Source: Pusillimonas sp. UBA6240
GTDB lineage: Bacteria; Pseudomonadota; Gammaproteobacteria; Burkholderiales; Burkholderiaceae_B
Direction of reading: 5' to 3'
Length of the DNA stretch: 64,000 nt
Assembly (NCBI GenBank): GCA_002441445.1
Contig: DJWC01000147.1
Location: 154,362-218,361 of the forward strand
The notes under the pieces were generated by a model that saw only the letters and a list, made by a program, of their open reading frames with translations, was not told the DNA's origin and made no database searches. Positions 53,308 through 62,561 of the stretch are shown here, in pieces; the first letter of the stretch is position 1; each line of letters begins with the position of its first letter. Position numbers and translations under genes: made by a program.

Positions 53308-54575
53308 CAGACACTTCCAGAATATCAATTGTCCGGATGGGACAAGACCGAAATCATTACTTTTTTGGCTATTACAACAAGTCCAACTGGAACCTTGCTG
53401 GCACACGCCTGCTAGGTAATCAGGTACCCTGGCGTGATGCCTACCTCACGCCTGGCCTGACCGCCAATGTGGGCTATTTCGATCTGGAAGACGATTCTCG
53501 CTATAAGGTTATCGGGAGCACACGAGCCTGGAATTGGCAAATGGGTTGCCAATTGCAGTGGGTTGGCATGAGTCGTCAGTCTCAGGTTGTCTATAACATT
53601 CGCACCGAAGATGCTGCGGCACGATATCCATATTTCGGGTCGGAGATCTACGACATAGAAACGGGAGGCCGGCGACAGTTGCCGATTCCGATATATGTCG
53701 CAGCACCTAATGGAGAATGGGCGCTGAGTGTAGACTATCGACGCCTGTATGTCACTCACGAGACCATCGGCTACAGCTGTGACCGATACAAGCCGCAGCT
53801 TGATAACTGTCCAGCCGATGATGGGATTTACCGTCTGGAACTCGGTTCAGGCGAATATAAGCTATTGGTCAGCTATGCTGATTTGGCAAGCTTCCATCCG
53901 CGAGATTCCATGCGGAAGGCTATCCATTGGGTAAGTCATATAGAGGTGAATCCTTCTTCGAGCCGTGTACTCTTCCTGCACCGATGGACTGAACGCGTCA
54001 AGGACGAGACATGTTTCCTGCATCGCTTGATTACGATGAATCCCGATGGCTCTGACTTACGGCTGCTAGAGTGTTCGGATCACCCATTGCCTCAGTTGGC
54101 GGAGGACTTCGACCCGACAAAAGTAGGCACGTTCGATTACGAAAAATCAGAGTGGCAGATTTCCCATCCCCTTTGGCGTAATGATAGAGAGATCATTGTT
54201 TGGGGGCCTCACAAAGGCCGGATCCACTATCACCTGTACGAGGGCTGCAATAATGGCGCTGTTACAGCAGTGGGCAAAAGGGTATTGACCGAAAATGGCC
54301 ATATGACCTTCTCGCCCGCCAATCAACGCTGGCTGCTCAGCGATACATACCCAGACAGCCAGACCCACGAGCGCGTACTTTTCCTGTTTGATATGGAAAC
54401 CGGCAAGCGCCATGACTTGGGGTCATTCTATGCCGACCCGTCATTAAGCAAAGAAAATCGTTGCGACCTACACCCACGCTGGCGGGCCGACGGGCGGGCG
54501 GTGTGCATTGATTCGGTACATGAGCACGATAGGAATATGTACATCCTCGATGTATCGAGCATTGTCGGCGAATGA
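53304..54575 (+). CDS. Beta-propeller protein, oligogalacturonate-lyase/TolB-like
   Basis: A 423-residue soluble protein with repeated blade-like segments (VGYFDLEDDSRYKVIG, SEIYDIETGGRRQLP, IYRLELGSGEYKLL, VLFLFDMETGKRHDLG). The layout resembles the seven-bladed fold of oligogalacturonate lyases, with many His residues (HWVSHIEVNP, ENGHMTFSP, DLHPRWRADG) that could bind metal. No signal peptide. It overlaps HyuA by 4 nt, an unusual partnership for hydantoinases. Not a confident enzyme assignment. Confidence 0.7.
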   Translation: MTDTSRISIVRMGQDRNHYFFGYYNKSNWNLAGTRLLGNQVPWRDAYLTPGLTANVGYFDLEDDSRYKVIGSTRAWNWQMGCQLQWVGMSRQSQVVYNIRTEDAAARYPYFGSEIYDIETGGRRQLPIPIYVAAPNGEWALSVDYRRLYVTHETIGYSCDRYKPQLDNCPADDGIYRLELGSGEYKLLVSYADLASFHPRDSMRKAIHWVSHIEVNPSSSRVLFLHRWTERVKDETCFLHRLITMNPDGSDLRLLECSDHPLPQLAEDFDPTKVGTFDYEKSEWQISHPLWRNDREIIVWGPHKGRIHYHLYEGCNNGAVTAVGKRVLTENGHMTFSPANQRWLLSDTYPDSQTHERVLFLFDMETGKRHDLGSFYADPSLSKENRCDLHPRWRADGRAVCIDSVHEHDRNMYILDVSSIVGE

Positions 54576-54720
54576 GTGCCGCCGCTATCCATTGGGCGCT
54601 TGGATATTGGCGCTGAGAAAGGAAGCGTGATGGCTAGGCATGGCGGTTCCGAGGGTTATGTTTGGCCTGAATGCTGCGTTCTTGCACCATAGCGGACTAC
54701 GTTATAGTCAGGGAGAACGT

Positions 54721-54762
54721 ATCGATAGCATAAGAGGCATTTCATGCAACCGTGCTATCGAT
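54721..54762. promoter_or_regulatory. Spaced inverted repeat upstream of the LysR gene
   Basis: ATCGATAGCA (54721-54730) and TGCTATCGAT (54753-54762) form a perfect 10-bp inverted repeat spaced by 22 bp, 33 bp upstream of the LysR start at 54796. It is the only strong signal in the 54576-54795 gap and may be an autoregulatory or hairpin element. Confidence 0.45.
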
Positions 54763-54795
54763 GCATAGACTTGAACTATCGTCAGGCTAGAACCC

Positions 54796-55707
54796 ATGTC
54801 ACGCCCATTATCATTCCAGCAGATCGAGGCGTTCCGGGCGGTCGTACTTACAGGTACGACGGTCGCAGCGGCCCGCATGCTTCACACTACGCAGCCGACT
54901 ATCAGTAGGCTGCTTGGCCAGGCTCAGAGCGCCACGGGCCTGCAATTGTTGACCAATGACCGAGGCCGTCTCAAACTGACCCGGGAGGGCCAACACCTAT
55001 TTGAAATCATTCAGGTCAATTTTCAAGGATTTGAACGTATCGAGAAGGCTGCTGCGGCTTTACGAGAGTCGGGTGCCGGCGTATTCCGAATAGCAGCTAC
55101 GCCATCTTTGGGGCAGAGCTTGTTGCCAGTCGCCATGGAGCGGTTTGCTCGCCGATATCCGCACATCCGGTTCAATGTACAAACCCTTGGTGGCAGGCAG
55201 ATAGAGGAAGGGCTTCGGCTCGGGCTCTACGACATTGCTGTAACAAACAAGATGATTGAAGGGCCTGAATTCGACGTCACAGAGGTGCATCGTGCCGATG
55301 CTGTTTGTGTTGCCGCAGTCAATCACCGCTTTTCCGAGCTACAAGCTGTTGATCTGCCTTGCTTGTCGGATCAAGTCCTAATAAGCCTTCCGAGTTACGA
55401 CGCCCTGGAGATGGCATTGCGCGATGCCTTCACAAACGCAGGCATTGCGTGTCCTACGACGATCGAGACGACTTATACATCGTCAATCTGTACGTTTGCC
55501 GCGCGTGGCCTCGGTGTAGGGGTCATTAACCCTTATATGGCTTTCGTATTCAAGGACCGTCTCTGCATACGGCCTTTTCGACCAAAGCTCCCAGTGACAA
55601 CCTATGTGGCCTTTGCCAGGTTTTCTCCGGCATCAGAGCTGGCTCAAATTTTTTTTGAGGAGCTTGTCGAGCTATGCAAGGTTGATTGGTACATGGCTGA
55701 AGAGTAA
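54796..55707 (+). CDS. LysR-family transcriptional regulator
   Basis: A 303-residue LysR protein with HTH QIEAFRAVVLTGTTVAAARMLHTTQPTISRLLGQAQ and an effector domain. It follows the Bug/HyuB/HyuA/propeller genes on the same strand and is their likely regulator. Transposon debris starts 16 bp after its stop. Confidence 0.9.
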   Translation: MSRPLSFQQIEAFRAVVLTGTTVAAARMLHTTQPTISRLLGQAQSATGLQLLTNDRGRLKLTREGQHLFEIIQVNFQGFERIEKAAAALRESGAGVFRIAATPSLGQSLLPVAMERFARRYPHIRFNVQTLGGRQIEEGLRLGLYDIAVTNKMIEGPEFDVTEVHRADAVCVAAVNHRFSELQAVDLPCLSDQVLISLPSYDALEMALRDAFTNAGIACPTTIETTYTSSICTFAARGLGVGVINPYMAFVFKDRLCIRPFRPKLPVTTYVAFARFSPASELAQIFFEELVELCKVDWYMAEE

Positions 55708-55723
55708 GAGTAAAGTTGGCAAG

Positions 55724-55893
55724 GCTAGTGCGACGCTCCCCGTCGCGCCATCGGCGTCGCACTTGGTACACCCACATACGGCTGGCCTCAAAACGCCGCG
55801 CGATTGCACTGGGTCTATCGCCTCGCTCCAATGCGCGCAGCGCCTCGGTTCGGCTTTCGCATGCTTGTATCGGCCCCAGTACAACCCAAAACC
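55724..55893 (-). pseudogene. IS630-like transposase fragment (N-terminal HTH)
   Basis: On the minus strand an uninterrupted frame reads EALRALERGDRPSAIARRFE then ASRMWVYQVRRRWRDGERRTS, matching the N-terminal helix-turn-helix of IS630-family transposases. Only about 56 codons remain, the catalytic DDE domain is missing, and no terminal inverted repeats were recognised. It is a decayed insertion between the LysR gene and the DUF2478 gene. Confidence 0.65.
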
Positions 55894-55968
55894 TATTATG
55901 CGGAATACTTGGGCGGGCTTGCAGCGAGCGTCGGGTATCTATTCACTTATGTTTGAATCAAGCTCGAT

Positions 55969-56475
55969 TTATCCATTCACCGTACGCCACCACTGCGCAA
56001 TGGACGCCTGATCGCCCGTCAGCCAGGTAGCGGCCGGGGCGAATGCATGCCAGGCTTCATGATGCTTGGCGGAGACAGTCGTCAGCAGCGGCTTGCGCGC
56101 GGCAATCGCCGCCTGGAATACCGGCCAAAGCCCTCCTTCCATGGCTTCGAGCTTGCCGAATTTGCTGACGACCACGATATCGGCCGCGGGTATTTGGCCA
56201 AGCAGGTTGGCGCCGGCATCTTCCAGTCCTGCCGCATCAAGGTGACAGATGGTATCGGCGGGCGGGGTTTCAAGCTGGATGGAGAATGCTTTTCCAGAGA
56301 CGATATCGCGCAGGAAGCCCGCGCTGCACACGCTTTCGCCCCGATTGTTTTCGGCCAGGACACCGACGACCTTGATGCCGGCTGCGCGCCATGCGGCGAC
56401 TGCATCCGACAAGCATGCCTGCGCATCCAGATCCTCGCGATTGGCAATGGCGGCAATGTTGTTTGAATGGGGCAT
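55969..56475 (-). CDS. DUF2478 family protein
   Basis: A 168-residue protein with the DUF2478 pattern: IAAIANREDLDAQACLSDAVAAWRAAGIKVVGVLAENNRG, then CHLDAAGLEDAGANLLGQIPAADIVVVSKFGKLEA. The family is P-loop-like, cytoplasmic and often found with molybdate transport genes; none is here. The start at 56475 is preferred to 56499. It is divergent from the rhodanese gene. Confidence 0.8.
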   Translation of the reverse strand: MPHSNNIAAIANREDLDAQACLSDAVAAWRAAGIKVVGVLAENNRGESVCSAGFLRDIVSGKAFSIQLETPPADTICHLDAAGLEDAGANLLGQIPAADIVVVSKFGKLEAMEGGLWPVFQAAIAARKPLLTTVSAKHHEAWHAFAPAATWLTGDQASIAQWWRTVNG

Positions 56476-56747
56476 TGGTCTAGCGGGCTTTCGGGCCAAA
56501 TATCAATTGGGCGCGGACACTTACAGACGCTATTGTGTCACTATCGCGACGCGGTGGATAGCATTCAGCCTTGCGATATTCCTCGTTTTGGTTCGCCCTG
56601 GAGCGCGAGGCTCGCATTGACGCGCGTCGTCGGGCCTGCCTCGCACTTAATTCCTTATTATTATAAGAAAACAATAAAATAATCTATATGTTTATATAAA
56701 AATTTGGGAAAATGGCCAGGTTGCTTCCTTTTTTGTAGCGGCCAGAC

Positions 56748-57695
56748 ATGAATACCCTCTTATCCTTTGCCTCTGCCATTGCAGCTATAGTCATCGGCAC
56801 CGCCAGCCAGGCGGCGCCGTTGCTGACACCCGCGGAACTTGATGGCATCCGCGGTGACGCGGCGGTGCGCGTTATCGATATTCGGCCGCCCGACGTGTAT
56901 GGCGCTCAGCATATTCCGGGCGCACTGAACGCGCCTTATGGTTCCTGGCGTGGCCCGGCCAATAATCCCGGCCAATTGCCGCCGCTGGAAAAACTGACGG
57001 CGCTGGTGCAGGGCCTGGGACTGGACGAAAACACGCATGCGGTGGTGGTTTCCTCTGGCGCCGACGCGACGGACTTTGGCGCCTCCGCGCGTGTCTACTG
57101 GACCTTGAAATATCTGGGGTTGACCAATTTGTCGATTTTGAATGGCGGCGTCAAGGCTTGGGCCGATGCGGGATTGCCGCAGGACAAAAGCGTGGCGACA
57201 GTGGCCGCCAGCCAGTACAAGCCCGTGCTGAACCAGGCGCTTATCGCGACCAAAGAGTACGTCCAGTCCCAGATCGACAGCCCGCAAACCCGCTTGGTGG
57301 ATGCACGCCCGAACAAGTTCTTCCTGGGCGAGACCAAGGCGCCGACCGCCAGTACGCCCGGTACCATTCACAATGCCATCAATCTCGAACACGACAAGTG
57401 GTTCAAGCCGGGCACGTCCGTATTCGTTTCGACCGAAGAGGCCAAGCAAATTGCAGCTCGTGAATTGAGCAAGCCCTCTGAAGAGACCATCTCCTTTTGC
57501 AATACCGGACACTGGGCGGCGACTGACTGGTTTGCGCTGTCGGAAGTGGTGGGGCAAAAGAACGTTAAACTGTATCCCGCTTCCCTGGCTGAATGGACAC
57601 AATCGCCCACGCCGCTACCCATGGATAACGTACCCGGGCGCGGCGAGCAGCTACTGAACAAACTCAAGGGCATTCTAGGCCAAGCAATTTTCTGA
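56748..57695 (+). CDS. Exported two-domain rhodanese (sulfurtransferase)
   Basis: A 315-residue protein with a signal peptide and two rhodanese domains. The first (about residues 25-145) lacks the catalytic Cys (VVSSGADATDFGASAR). The second carries the active Cys251 in the loop CNTGHWA. Such exported rhodaneses move sulfane sulfur, for example from thiosulfate. It is followed 9 bp later by a YeeE/YedE transporter, giving a sulfur-acquisition or detoxification pair. Confidence 0.9.
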   Translation: MNTLLSFASAIAAIVIGTASQAAPLLTPAELDGIRGDAAVRVIDIRPPDVYGAQHIPGALNAPYGSWRGPANNPGQLPPLEKLTALVQGLGLDENTHAVVVSSGADATDFGASARVYWTLKYLGLTNLSILNGGVKAWADAGLPQDKSVATVAASQYKPVLNQALIATKEYVQSQIDSPQTRLVDARPNKFFLGETKAPTASTPGTIHNAINLEHDKWFKPGTSVFVSTEEAKQIAARELSKPSEETISFCNTGHWAATDWFALSEVVGQKNVKLYPASLAEWTQSPTPLPMDNVPGRGEQLLNKLKGILGQAIF

Positions 57696-57704
57696 TCCGT
57701 CTCT

Positions 57705-58790
57705 ATGAAACGCTTTCCGCTTGCGGCCGTCATGGCCGCATTTTTTGTATTCCTGGTCTGGTTCGTCTCCCTGCGTCAGGCTGTTTTGTTTCTGATCGGC
57801 ATAGGCATGGGCAGTGTGCTGGCGGGAGCCCGTTTCGGGTTTACCACCGGCTGGCGTCGCCTGATTGAACACCGGGATCCCAGCGGCGTATTGGCGCAGC
57901 TGTTTCTGCTCGTCCTTGCCGCAGCGGTGTCCATACCTTTGTTGGCCGCATATCCCACCGATCTGGGCGCTGCCTTGGGGCCGCCGAGCATCAGCCTTCT
58001 TGTAGGGGCTTTTATCTTCGGCGCCAGCATGCAGGTTGCGGACGGCTGCGGTTCCGGAACCTTGTATAAGGCGGGGATGGGCGTGCCATTGAATATGGCC
58101 ATTTTGCCTGTCTTTGCGTTTGGCAGTTTCCTGGGTTCGGCGCAACTGGATCAGTGGCTGCAATTGGGGGCGATCAAACCGGTGGGATTGGTCACCGAAT
58201 ACGGGCCATTACCCGCTTTTCTCCTGACCTTGGCCGGGTTGGCGGTCTTTGCCATCGCCGCGATGGCCTGGGCGGGCAAGTCGGCGCGCTGGTTCGATCG
58301 GAAGCTGTTCATCGGCGCCGCCTTGCTGGCGGTATTGGCGGTGCTGAACCTGGTGGTGGCGGGCCAGCCCTGGGGCGTCGTGTATGGCTTTGGACTGTGG
58401 TTTGGCAAAATCGCCACAGCGGCCGGCGTATTCGACCCCGCGACCAATCCCTTTTGGAGCCAACCGGTAAATATGGCGAATCTTTCGCAGTCGGTATTCA
58501 TGGATGTCACGTCCATCACGAATATCGGCATACTGGCGGGCGCCCTGTATATTGCGGCGCGCAAATCATCGTCGTCCAAAGCGTCGACACCGCTGACGAA
58601 CACGCAATGGATTATCGGGATCGTGGCCGGATTCTTATTGGGCTATAGCTCGCGCTTGGCCTTTGGCTGCAATATTGGCGCGATGGTTAGCGGCATCTCG
58701 ACCGGCAGTCTTCATGGCTGGATCTGGGTACCCATGGCATTCCTGGGTTCGCTGATTGGCGTGCGCGTGCGCCGCCATTTTCAGTTCTGA
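57705..58790 (+). CDS. YeeE/YedE-family sulfur transporter
   Basis: A 361-residue inner-membrane protein with about nine hydrophobic segments. Conserved cysteines lie in QVADGCGSGTLYKAGMG and the C-terminal LAFGCNIGAMVSGISTGSLHGW, as in the thiosulfate transporter TsuA. It probably imports thiosulfate or a related sulfur compound. Cotranscribed with the rhodanese gene and a small membrane peptide. Confidence 0.88.
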   Translation: MKRFPLAAVMAAFFVFLVWFVSLRQAVLFLIGIGMGSVLAGARFGFTTGWRRLIEHRDPSGVLAQLFLLVLAAAVSIPLLAAYPTDLGAALGPPSISLLVGAFIFGASMQVADGCGSGTLYKAGMGVPLNMAILPVFAFGSFLGSAQLDQWLQLGAIKPVGLVTEYGPLPAFLLTLAGLAVFAIAAMAWAGKSARWFDRKLFIGAALLAVLAVLNLVVAGQPWGVVYGFGLWFGKIATAAGVFDPATNPFWSQPVNMANLSQSVFMDVTSITNIGILAGALYIAARKSSSSKASTPLTNTQWIIGIVAGFLLGYSSRLAFGCNIGAMVSGISTGSLHGWIWVPMAFLGSLIGVRVRRHFQF

Positions 58791-58803
58791 TATCGGAGGC
58801 GTC

Positions 58804-58968
58804 ATGAAAAATCCGATACTTTTTATCGCTTTCTGGATAGCGCTGCTTGGTTTTTTTGCGTGGGACTGGGTAGGGTCCGATCCCGTCAATGTCCATTTGG
58901 AGCCGCCGCTGATCGCGGCGGGTTCGGGACGGGCTCCTTCCGGAGGGCATTGCGCCTCAACGTTTTGA
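58804..58968 (+). CDS. Small membrane protein
   Basis: A 54-residue protein with one hydrophobic helix (ILFIAFWIALLGFFAWDWVG) and a polar tail. GGAGG lies just upstream of ATG 58804, 13 bp after the YeeE stop, so it is probably translated as part of that operon. No family recognised. Confidence 0.6.
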   Translation: MKNPILFIAFWIALLGFFAWDWVGSDPVNVHLEPPLIAAGSGRAPSGGHCASTF

Positions 58969-58970
58969 AA

Positions 58971-59882
58971 TCACCGCTTCGCCAGCAGCGCCGCCATGAA
59001 CGCAAGCGCGTTCGGGTTCTTCCCTCGAACGGGGCGTGCCACGACCAGCTGCGCGACGGGGCCCGGCGCGGGTTCGATCGCATGGAAGCGCAGTACCTGC
59101 GGCTTCGTGCTTTCCATCGAGCGCGGGACGAGGGCCGCGCCCACGCCGGCTTCCACCAAGGTTAGGATGGACGGAAGCCGGCTCCACTGGACGACGCGCG
59201 CGTCGTGCAGTACGCCGGAAAGCAAGGTTTCAAACAACTGCGCGAGGTAAGGCGAATGCGTAGTGTCGTAGCCAATGAGCGGGTGCTGTAGCACTTGCTT
59301 GAGCGAGACCGACCCGCCGGGCAGGCCGTGCTCCCGCCGCGTCACGAAGCATAGGGGCTCGGCATGGACCACGGCCATCTCTATTGACTCGTGTTCTTTC
59401 ACAGGCCGCATCAGCGCCACGTCTAGCCTTCCGTAGCTCAGTTCTTCCCATAGTTGCACGGAATCCATCTCTCGCAAATCCAGCGCTACGCTGGGATGGC
59501 TGTGCCGAAAGGCATGCAAGGATTCCACCAGCGGCGATGACGCGGCCGTGGGCGAAATCCCAATCGACAAGGTGCCGCCTGCCCCGCGGGCCAGCTCACG
59601 CACGCTGGCAAGCATGTAACCCATATCCACGGTAATACGCCGGGCGTGCTCGTACATCAGGGCTCCGGCCGGCGTCAGCCGCACGGAACGCGTAGTGCGC
59701 TCGAACAGCGGCGAACCCACCATGTCTTCCAGTTGGCGGATGCGGCGGCTCAGAGGCGGTTGGCTAATGCAGAGGCGCTCCGCCGCGCGCGCAAAATTCA
59801 GCTCCTCGGCGACAGCGCAAAATGCGGACAGCAAGGCGCCGTCCAATTTGATTATGTCCGAAATGGTATTAATCTGCCGCAT
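58971..59882 (-). CDS. LysR-family transcriptional regulator
   Basis: A 303-residue LysR protein with HTH LLSAFCAVAEELNFARAAERLCISQPPLSRRIRQLEDMVG, resembling aromatic-responsive members. The start is uncertain: 59882 gives the usual short lead-in before the HTH, while longer GTG/ATG starts (59939, 59921) lack ribosome sites. It is divergent from the amidase gene. Confidence 0.88.
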   Translation of the reverse strand: MRQINTISDIIKLDGALLSAFCAVAEELNFARAAERLCISQPPLSRRIRQLEDMVGSPLFERTTRSVRLTPAGALMYEHARRITVDMGYMLASVRELARGAGGTLSIGISPTAASSPLVESLHAFRHSHPSVALDLREMDSVQLWEELSYGRLDVALMRPVKEHESIEMAVVHAEPLCFVTRREHGLPGGSVSLKQVLQHPLIGYDTTHSPYLAQLFETLLSGVLHDARVVQWSRLPSILTLVEAGVGAALVPRSMESTKPQVLRFHAIEPAPGPVAQLVVARPVRGKNPNALAFMAALLAKR

Positions 59883-59959
59883 ATTTTGAATTGGGCCGGG
59901 AATAATGCCGCAGCTTACCATGCAGCCGATGTCACGCACACCGCTTGGAAAAAGGAGTC

Positions 59960-61297
59960 ATGAACACATTGCTCAGCCATCCGCTTGATGTTCCAGTCGA
60001 CAAGCTTGCCGAACCAGGAAGTAGGCCGCGCCCGTTTCCGGCGGGGGCGTCGCTGGAAGGGAAGGACTCCGCCTATGCGCTGGAGCACGCTTTTTCGGCG
60101 ATCGACGAGCATGAGGCGAATGTGCGTGCCTGGACCCATATTGCGTCCAGGGATGAGCTGCCCGAACCCGGGGTATTGAACGGCCCGCTCGCGGGTGTGC
60201 CCTTTGGTGTCAAGGACGTCATCATGGCGGCGGGCATGCCCACGCGTTGCGGCTCTCCCGCCAGTGACGACAGGGCGGCCGCTTTCAATGGTGCCAGCGT
60301 GGATCTGCTGGCGCGCGCCGGCGCCATACCGCTAGGTAAGACGGTCACGGCCGAATATGCATTCCGTGACCCTGGCCCTACCCGCAACCCGCATAATCTC
60401 GCCCATACGCCGGGCGGTTCTTCAAGCGGCTCGGCGGCTGCGGTGGCCGCCGGAATGGTGCCTTTGGCCCTAAGCACCCAGACCGGCGGCTCGATCATCA
60501 GGCCCGCCGCCTATTGCGGCGTACCAGGGTTCAAGCCGTCCTTCGGCCTCTTGAGCCGGGACGGCATGCAGTTGACCAGTGACTCGCTCGACACCATCGG
60601 CTGGCATGCGTCAGATATGGACTGGATGATACGCGCCGCCAGGGTGTTGCTGCCGGCATTGGGCAAGACTGATGCAATGGCCAGCCTGGCGGGCGCCCGC
60701 GTAGCCGTTGTGGATTATGCGCCGGAAGCTTCGCTTGAGGACGAGGGGCGCGAAGCGCTCGACAGGGCCATCCAGGTACTGCAACAAGCCGGCGTGCGGT
60801 GTATGCCTATCGACGTCCGCTCAAAGTTGGATGAGCTTGTCCGGGCGCATACAGCCATCATAAAGTACGAGTTCGCCCGCAACTTGAATCCGGTGGTACG
60901 GGCGCGCGGCGGTCTGCTGACGCCTTCATTGCTGAAGAACGTAGAGGAGGGCTGGAATACACCGGCGGATCACTACCTGGCGATGTGCGCCTTCCAGCAT
61001 GAAATGCGCACGCAGTGGCATGCCTTGAGCGGCGGTGCGGACTTTATTCTGACCCCGCCGGCAGCGGGGCCGGCGCCGGCGGGCCACGAATTCACTGGAG
61101 CGCCAGCATTCAACAAATGCTGGACGGTATTGGGCTGGCCCTGCTTGCATGTGCCGGTTCACCGCAATAGCGCCGGCCTGGCGACGGGCGTGCAGCTTGT
61201 CGGGCCCTGGAAGCGGGACTTTAGTGTTTTGTCTTACGGTGCACAACTTGAACGCTTGCTCCGACCCCATTCACCTCAATCAAACAAGCTTAAATAG
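59960..61297 (+). CDS. Amidase-signature family hydrolase
   Basis: A 445-residue amidase. The catalytic triad of the family is visible: Lys in GVPFGVKD (about residue 87), cis-Ser in GGSSSGSAAAVAAG and the nucleophile Ser in TQTGGSIIRPAAYCGVPGFKPS. It hydrolyses an amide or related bond to give a carboxylate. AAAGGAG sets ATG 59960. It is followed 16 bp later by a Bug receptor and is divergent from a LysR regulator, forming a compact uptake-and-hydrolysis cassette. Confidence 0.9.
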   Translation: MNTLLSHPLDVPVDKLAEPGSRPRPFPAGASLEGKDSAYALEHAFSAIDEHEANVRAWTHIASRDELPEPGVLNGPLAGVPFGVKDVIMAAGMPTRCGSPASDDRAAAFNGASVDLLARAGAIPLGKTVTAEYAFRDPGPTRNPHNLAHTPGGSSSGSAAAVAAGMVPLALSTQTGGSIIRPAAYCGVPGFKPSFGLLSRDGMQLTSDSLDTIGWHASDMDWMIRAARVLLPALGKTDAMASLAGARVAVVDYAPEASLEDEGREALDRAIQVLQQAGVRCMPIDVRSKLDELVRAHTAIIKYEFARNLNPVVRARGGLLTPSLLKNVEEGWNTPADHYLAMCAFQHEMRTQWHALSGGADFILTPPAAGPAPAGHEFTGAPAFNKCWTVLGWPCLHVPVHRNSAGLATGVQLVGPWKRDFSVLSYGAQLERLLRPHSPQSNKLK

Positions 61298-61313
61298 GAA
61301 ATAGGAGACCGAT

Positions 61314-62294
61314 ATGAAAACCATCATGCGCCTTGCCGCGAGTAGCGCCCTTGCAATGTGCCTGGGCATAGGCATGGCGAACGCACATGCCGAGACCAAC
61401 TACCCCGCCGGACCCATCACGATCGTAACGCCGACTGTGGCGGGCGGGGGCACCGACATTGTCGCGCGGCTGGTGGCCGACAAGATCGGGCCGGCGCTTG
61501 GGCAGCCCATCGTCGTGAACAACAAACCTGGCGCGGGCGGTGCGATCGGCAATCAATTCATGCGGCGCGAGAAGAACGATGGCTACTCCTTATTTGTCAC
61601 GGCGAACAGCAATCAGTTGATTCTCCCTTGGGTGGTCAAGGAAGCCGGCTTTGACCCAATCAAGGATTTCGAGCCGGTCGCGGGCTTGGGCGTCGTGCCC
61701 TATGTATTGGCCGTTCATCCGTCATTCGAAGCCAAGACGCTGCCGGAATTTCTGCGCCTATTGAAGGAAAAACCGGGTGAGCTTTACTACGCCTCCGCGG
61801 GAGTCGGCACGCTCAACCACCTGATCCCTGAAATGCTGGCCAGCGAAGTCGGCTCCAAGATGGAGCACGTTCCGTATCGGGGTGTGGCGCCGGCCATGTC
61901 CGACGTGCTGGGCGGTCAGATCCCCATACTCTTTGGCAGCTTGTCATCGGTATTGGAAAATATCCGTGCCGGTAATCTGCGACCCTTGGCGGTGACGAGT
62001 GAAAAGCGGCTGGACCTGCTTCCCGACGTCCCCGCCATCGCCGAAGAAATACCGGGCTTCCAGGCCGAAATGTGGGTGGCGATGTACGCGCCTGCCGGTA
62101 CGCCCAACCCAGTGATCCAGAAGCTGGTCAAGGCGGTGCGCTCTTCAATGGACAATCCCGAAACCGAAGCGCGCTTCGCGCAACTGGGCATGCGCCTGAT
62201 GAAGGTTGGCCCCGAGGAACTCGCCAAGATCCAGGAAGCCGAGTACAAGCGCTGGGGCGAAGTTGTCAAGCAGTCCGGCGCGGACGCGAAGTAG
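61314..62294 (+). CDS. Bug/TctC-family periplasmic solute-binding protein
   Basis: A 326-residue Bug receptor. Signal peptide ends near AHAET. Blocks: YPAGPITIVTPTVAGGGTDIVAR, NNKPGAGGAIGNQFMRREKNDGY and APAGTPNPVIQKLVKAV. GGAGACC lies before the ATG. Sixth Bug gene of the window, and paired with the amidase. Confidence 0.93.
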   Translation: MKTIMRLAASSALAMCLGIGMANAHAETNYPAGPITIVTPTVAGGGTDIVARLVADKIGPALGQPIVVNNKPGAGGAIGNQFMRREKNDGYSLFVTANSNQLILPWVVKEAGFDPIKDFEPVAGLGVVPYVLAVHPSFEAKTLPEFLRLLKEKPGELYYASAGVGTLNHLIPEMLASEVGSKMEHVPYRGVAPAMSDVLGGQIPILFGSLSSVLENIRAGNLRPLAVTSEKRLDLLPDVPAIAEEIPGFQAEMWVAMYAPAGTPNPVIQKLVKAVRSSMDNPETEARFAQLGMRLMKVGPEELAKIQEAEYKRWGEVVKQSGADAK

Positions 62295-62431
62295 GATGGC
62301 GGAGGGGTGGGATGTGTGATTTGCGCGCCTGCCGCGGTTATATTGGAATCAATGTTCCGGTCGCTACAACGGCGCGTGGGCGCACCATCCTTTCAGGCAG
62401 AGCCTGGAGGCTGACCGAATAAATAATATCC

Positions 62432-62557
62432 GTGCGCTATCTATGGCCGCCACAGCTGGAACGAAATCTTCACTACCGGGGAAATTCCGCCAACTTCATG
62501 TGGTTCGGCGATCAGCCCAAGCGCCGGTGTCGCGACTGCGGCGTCGTAGAGGACTAG
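62432..62557 (+). CDS. Small ORF, 41 residues, CxxC-containing
   Basis: A GTG-initiated frame with YLWPPQLERNLHYRGNSAN and a tail KRRCRDCGVVED carrying one CxxC pair. It reads like a real small phage- or island-type protein, but no ribosome site is obvious. Followed 4 bp later by another small frame. Function unknown. Confidence 0.35.
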   Translation: MRYLWPPQLERNLHYRGNSANFMWFGDQPKRRCRDCGVVED

Positions 62558-62561
62558 AGCG

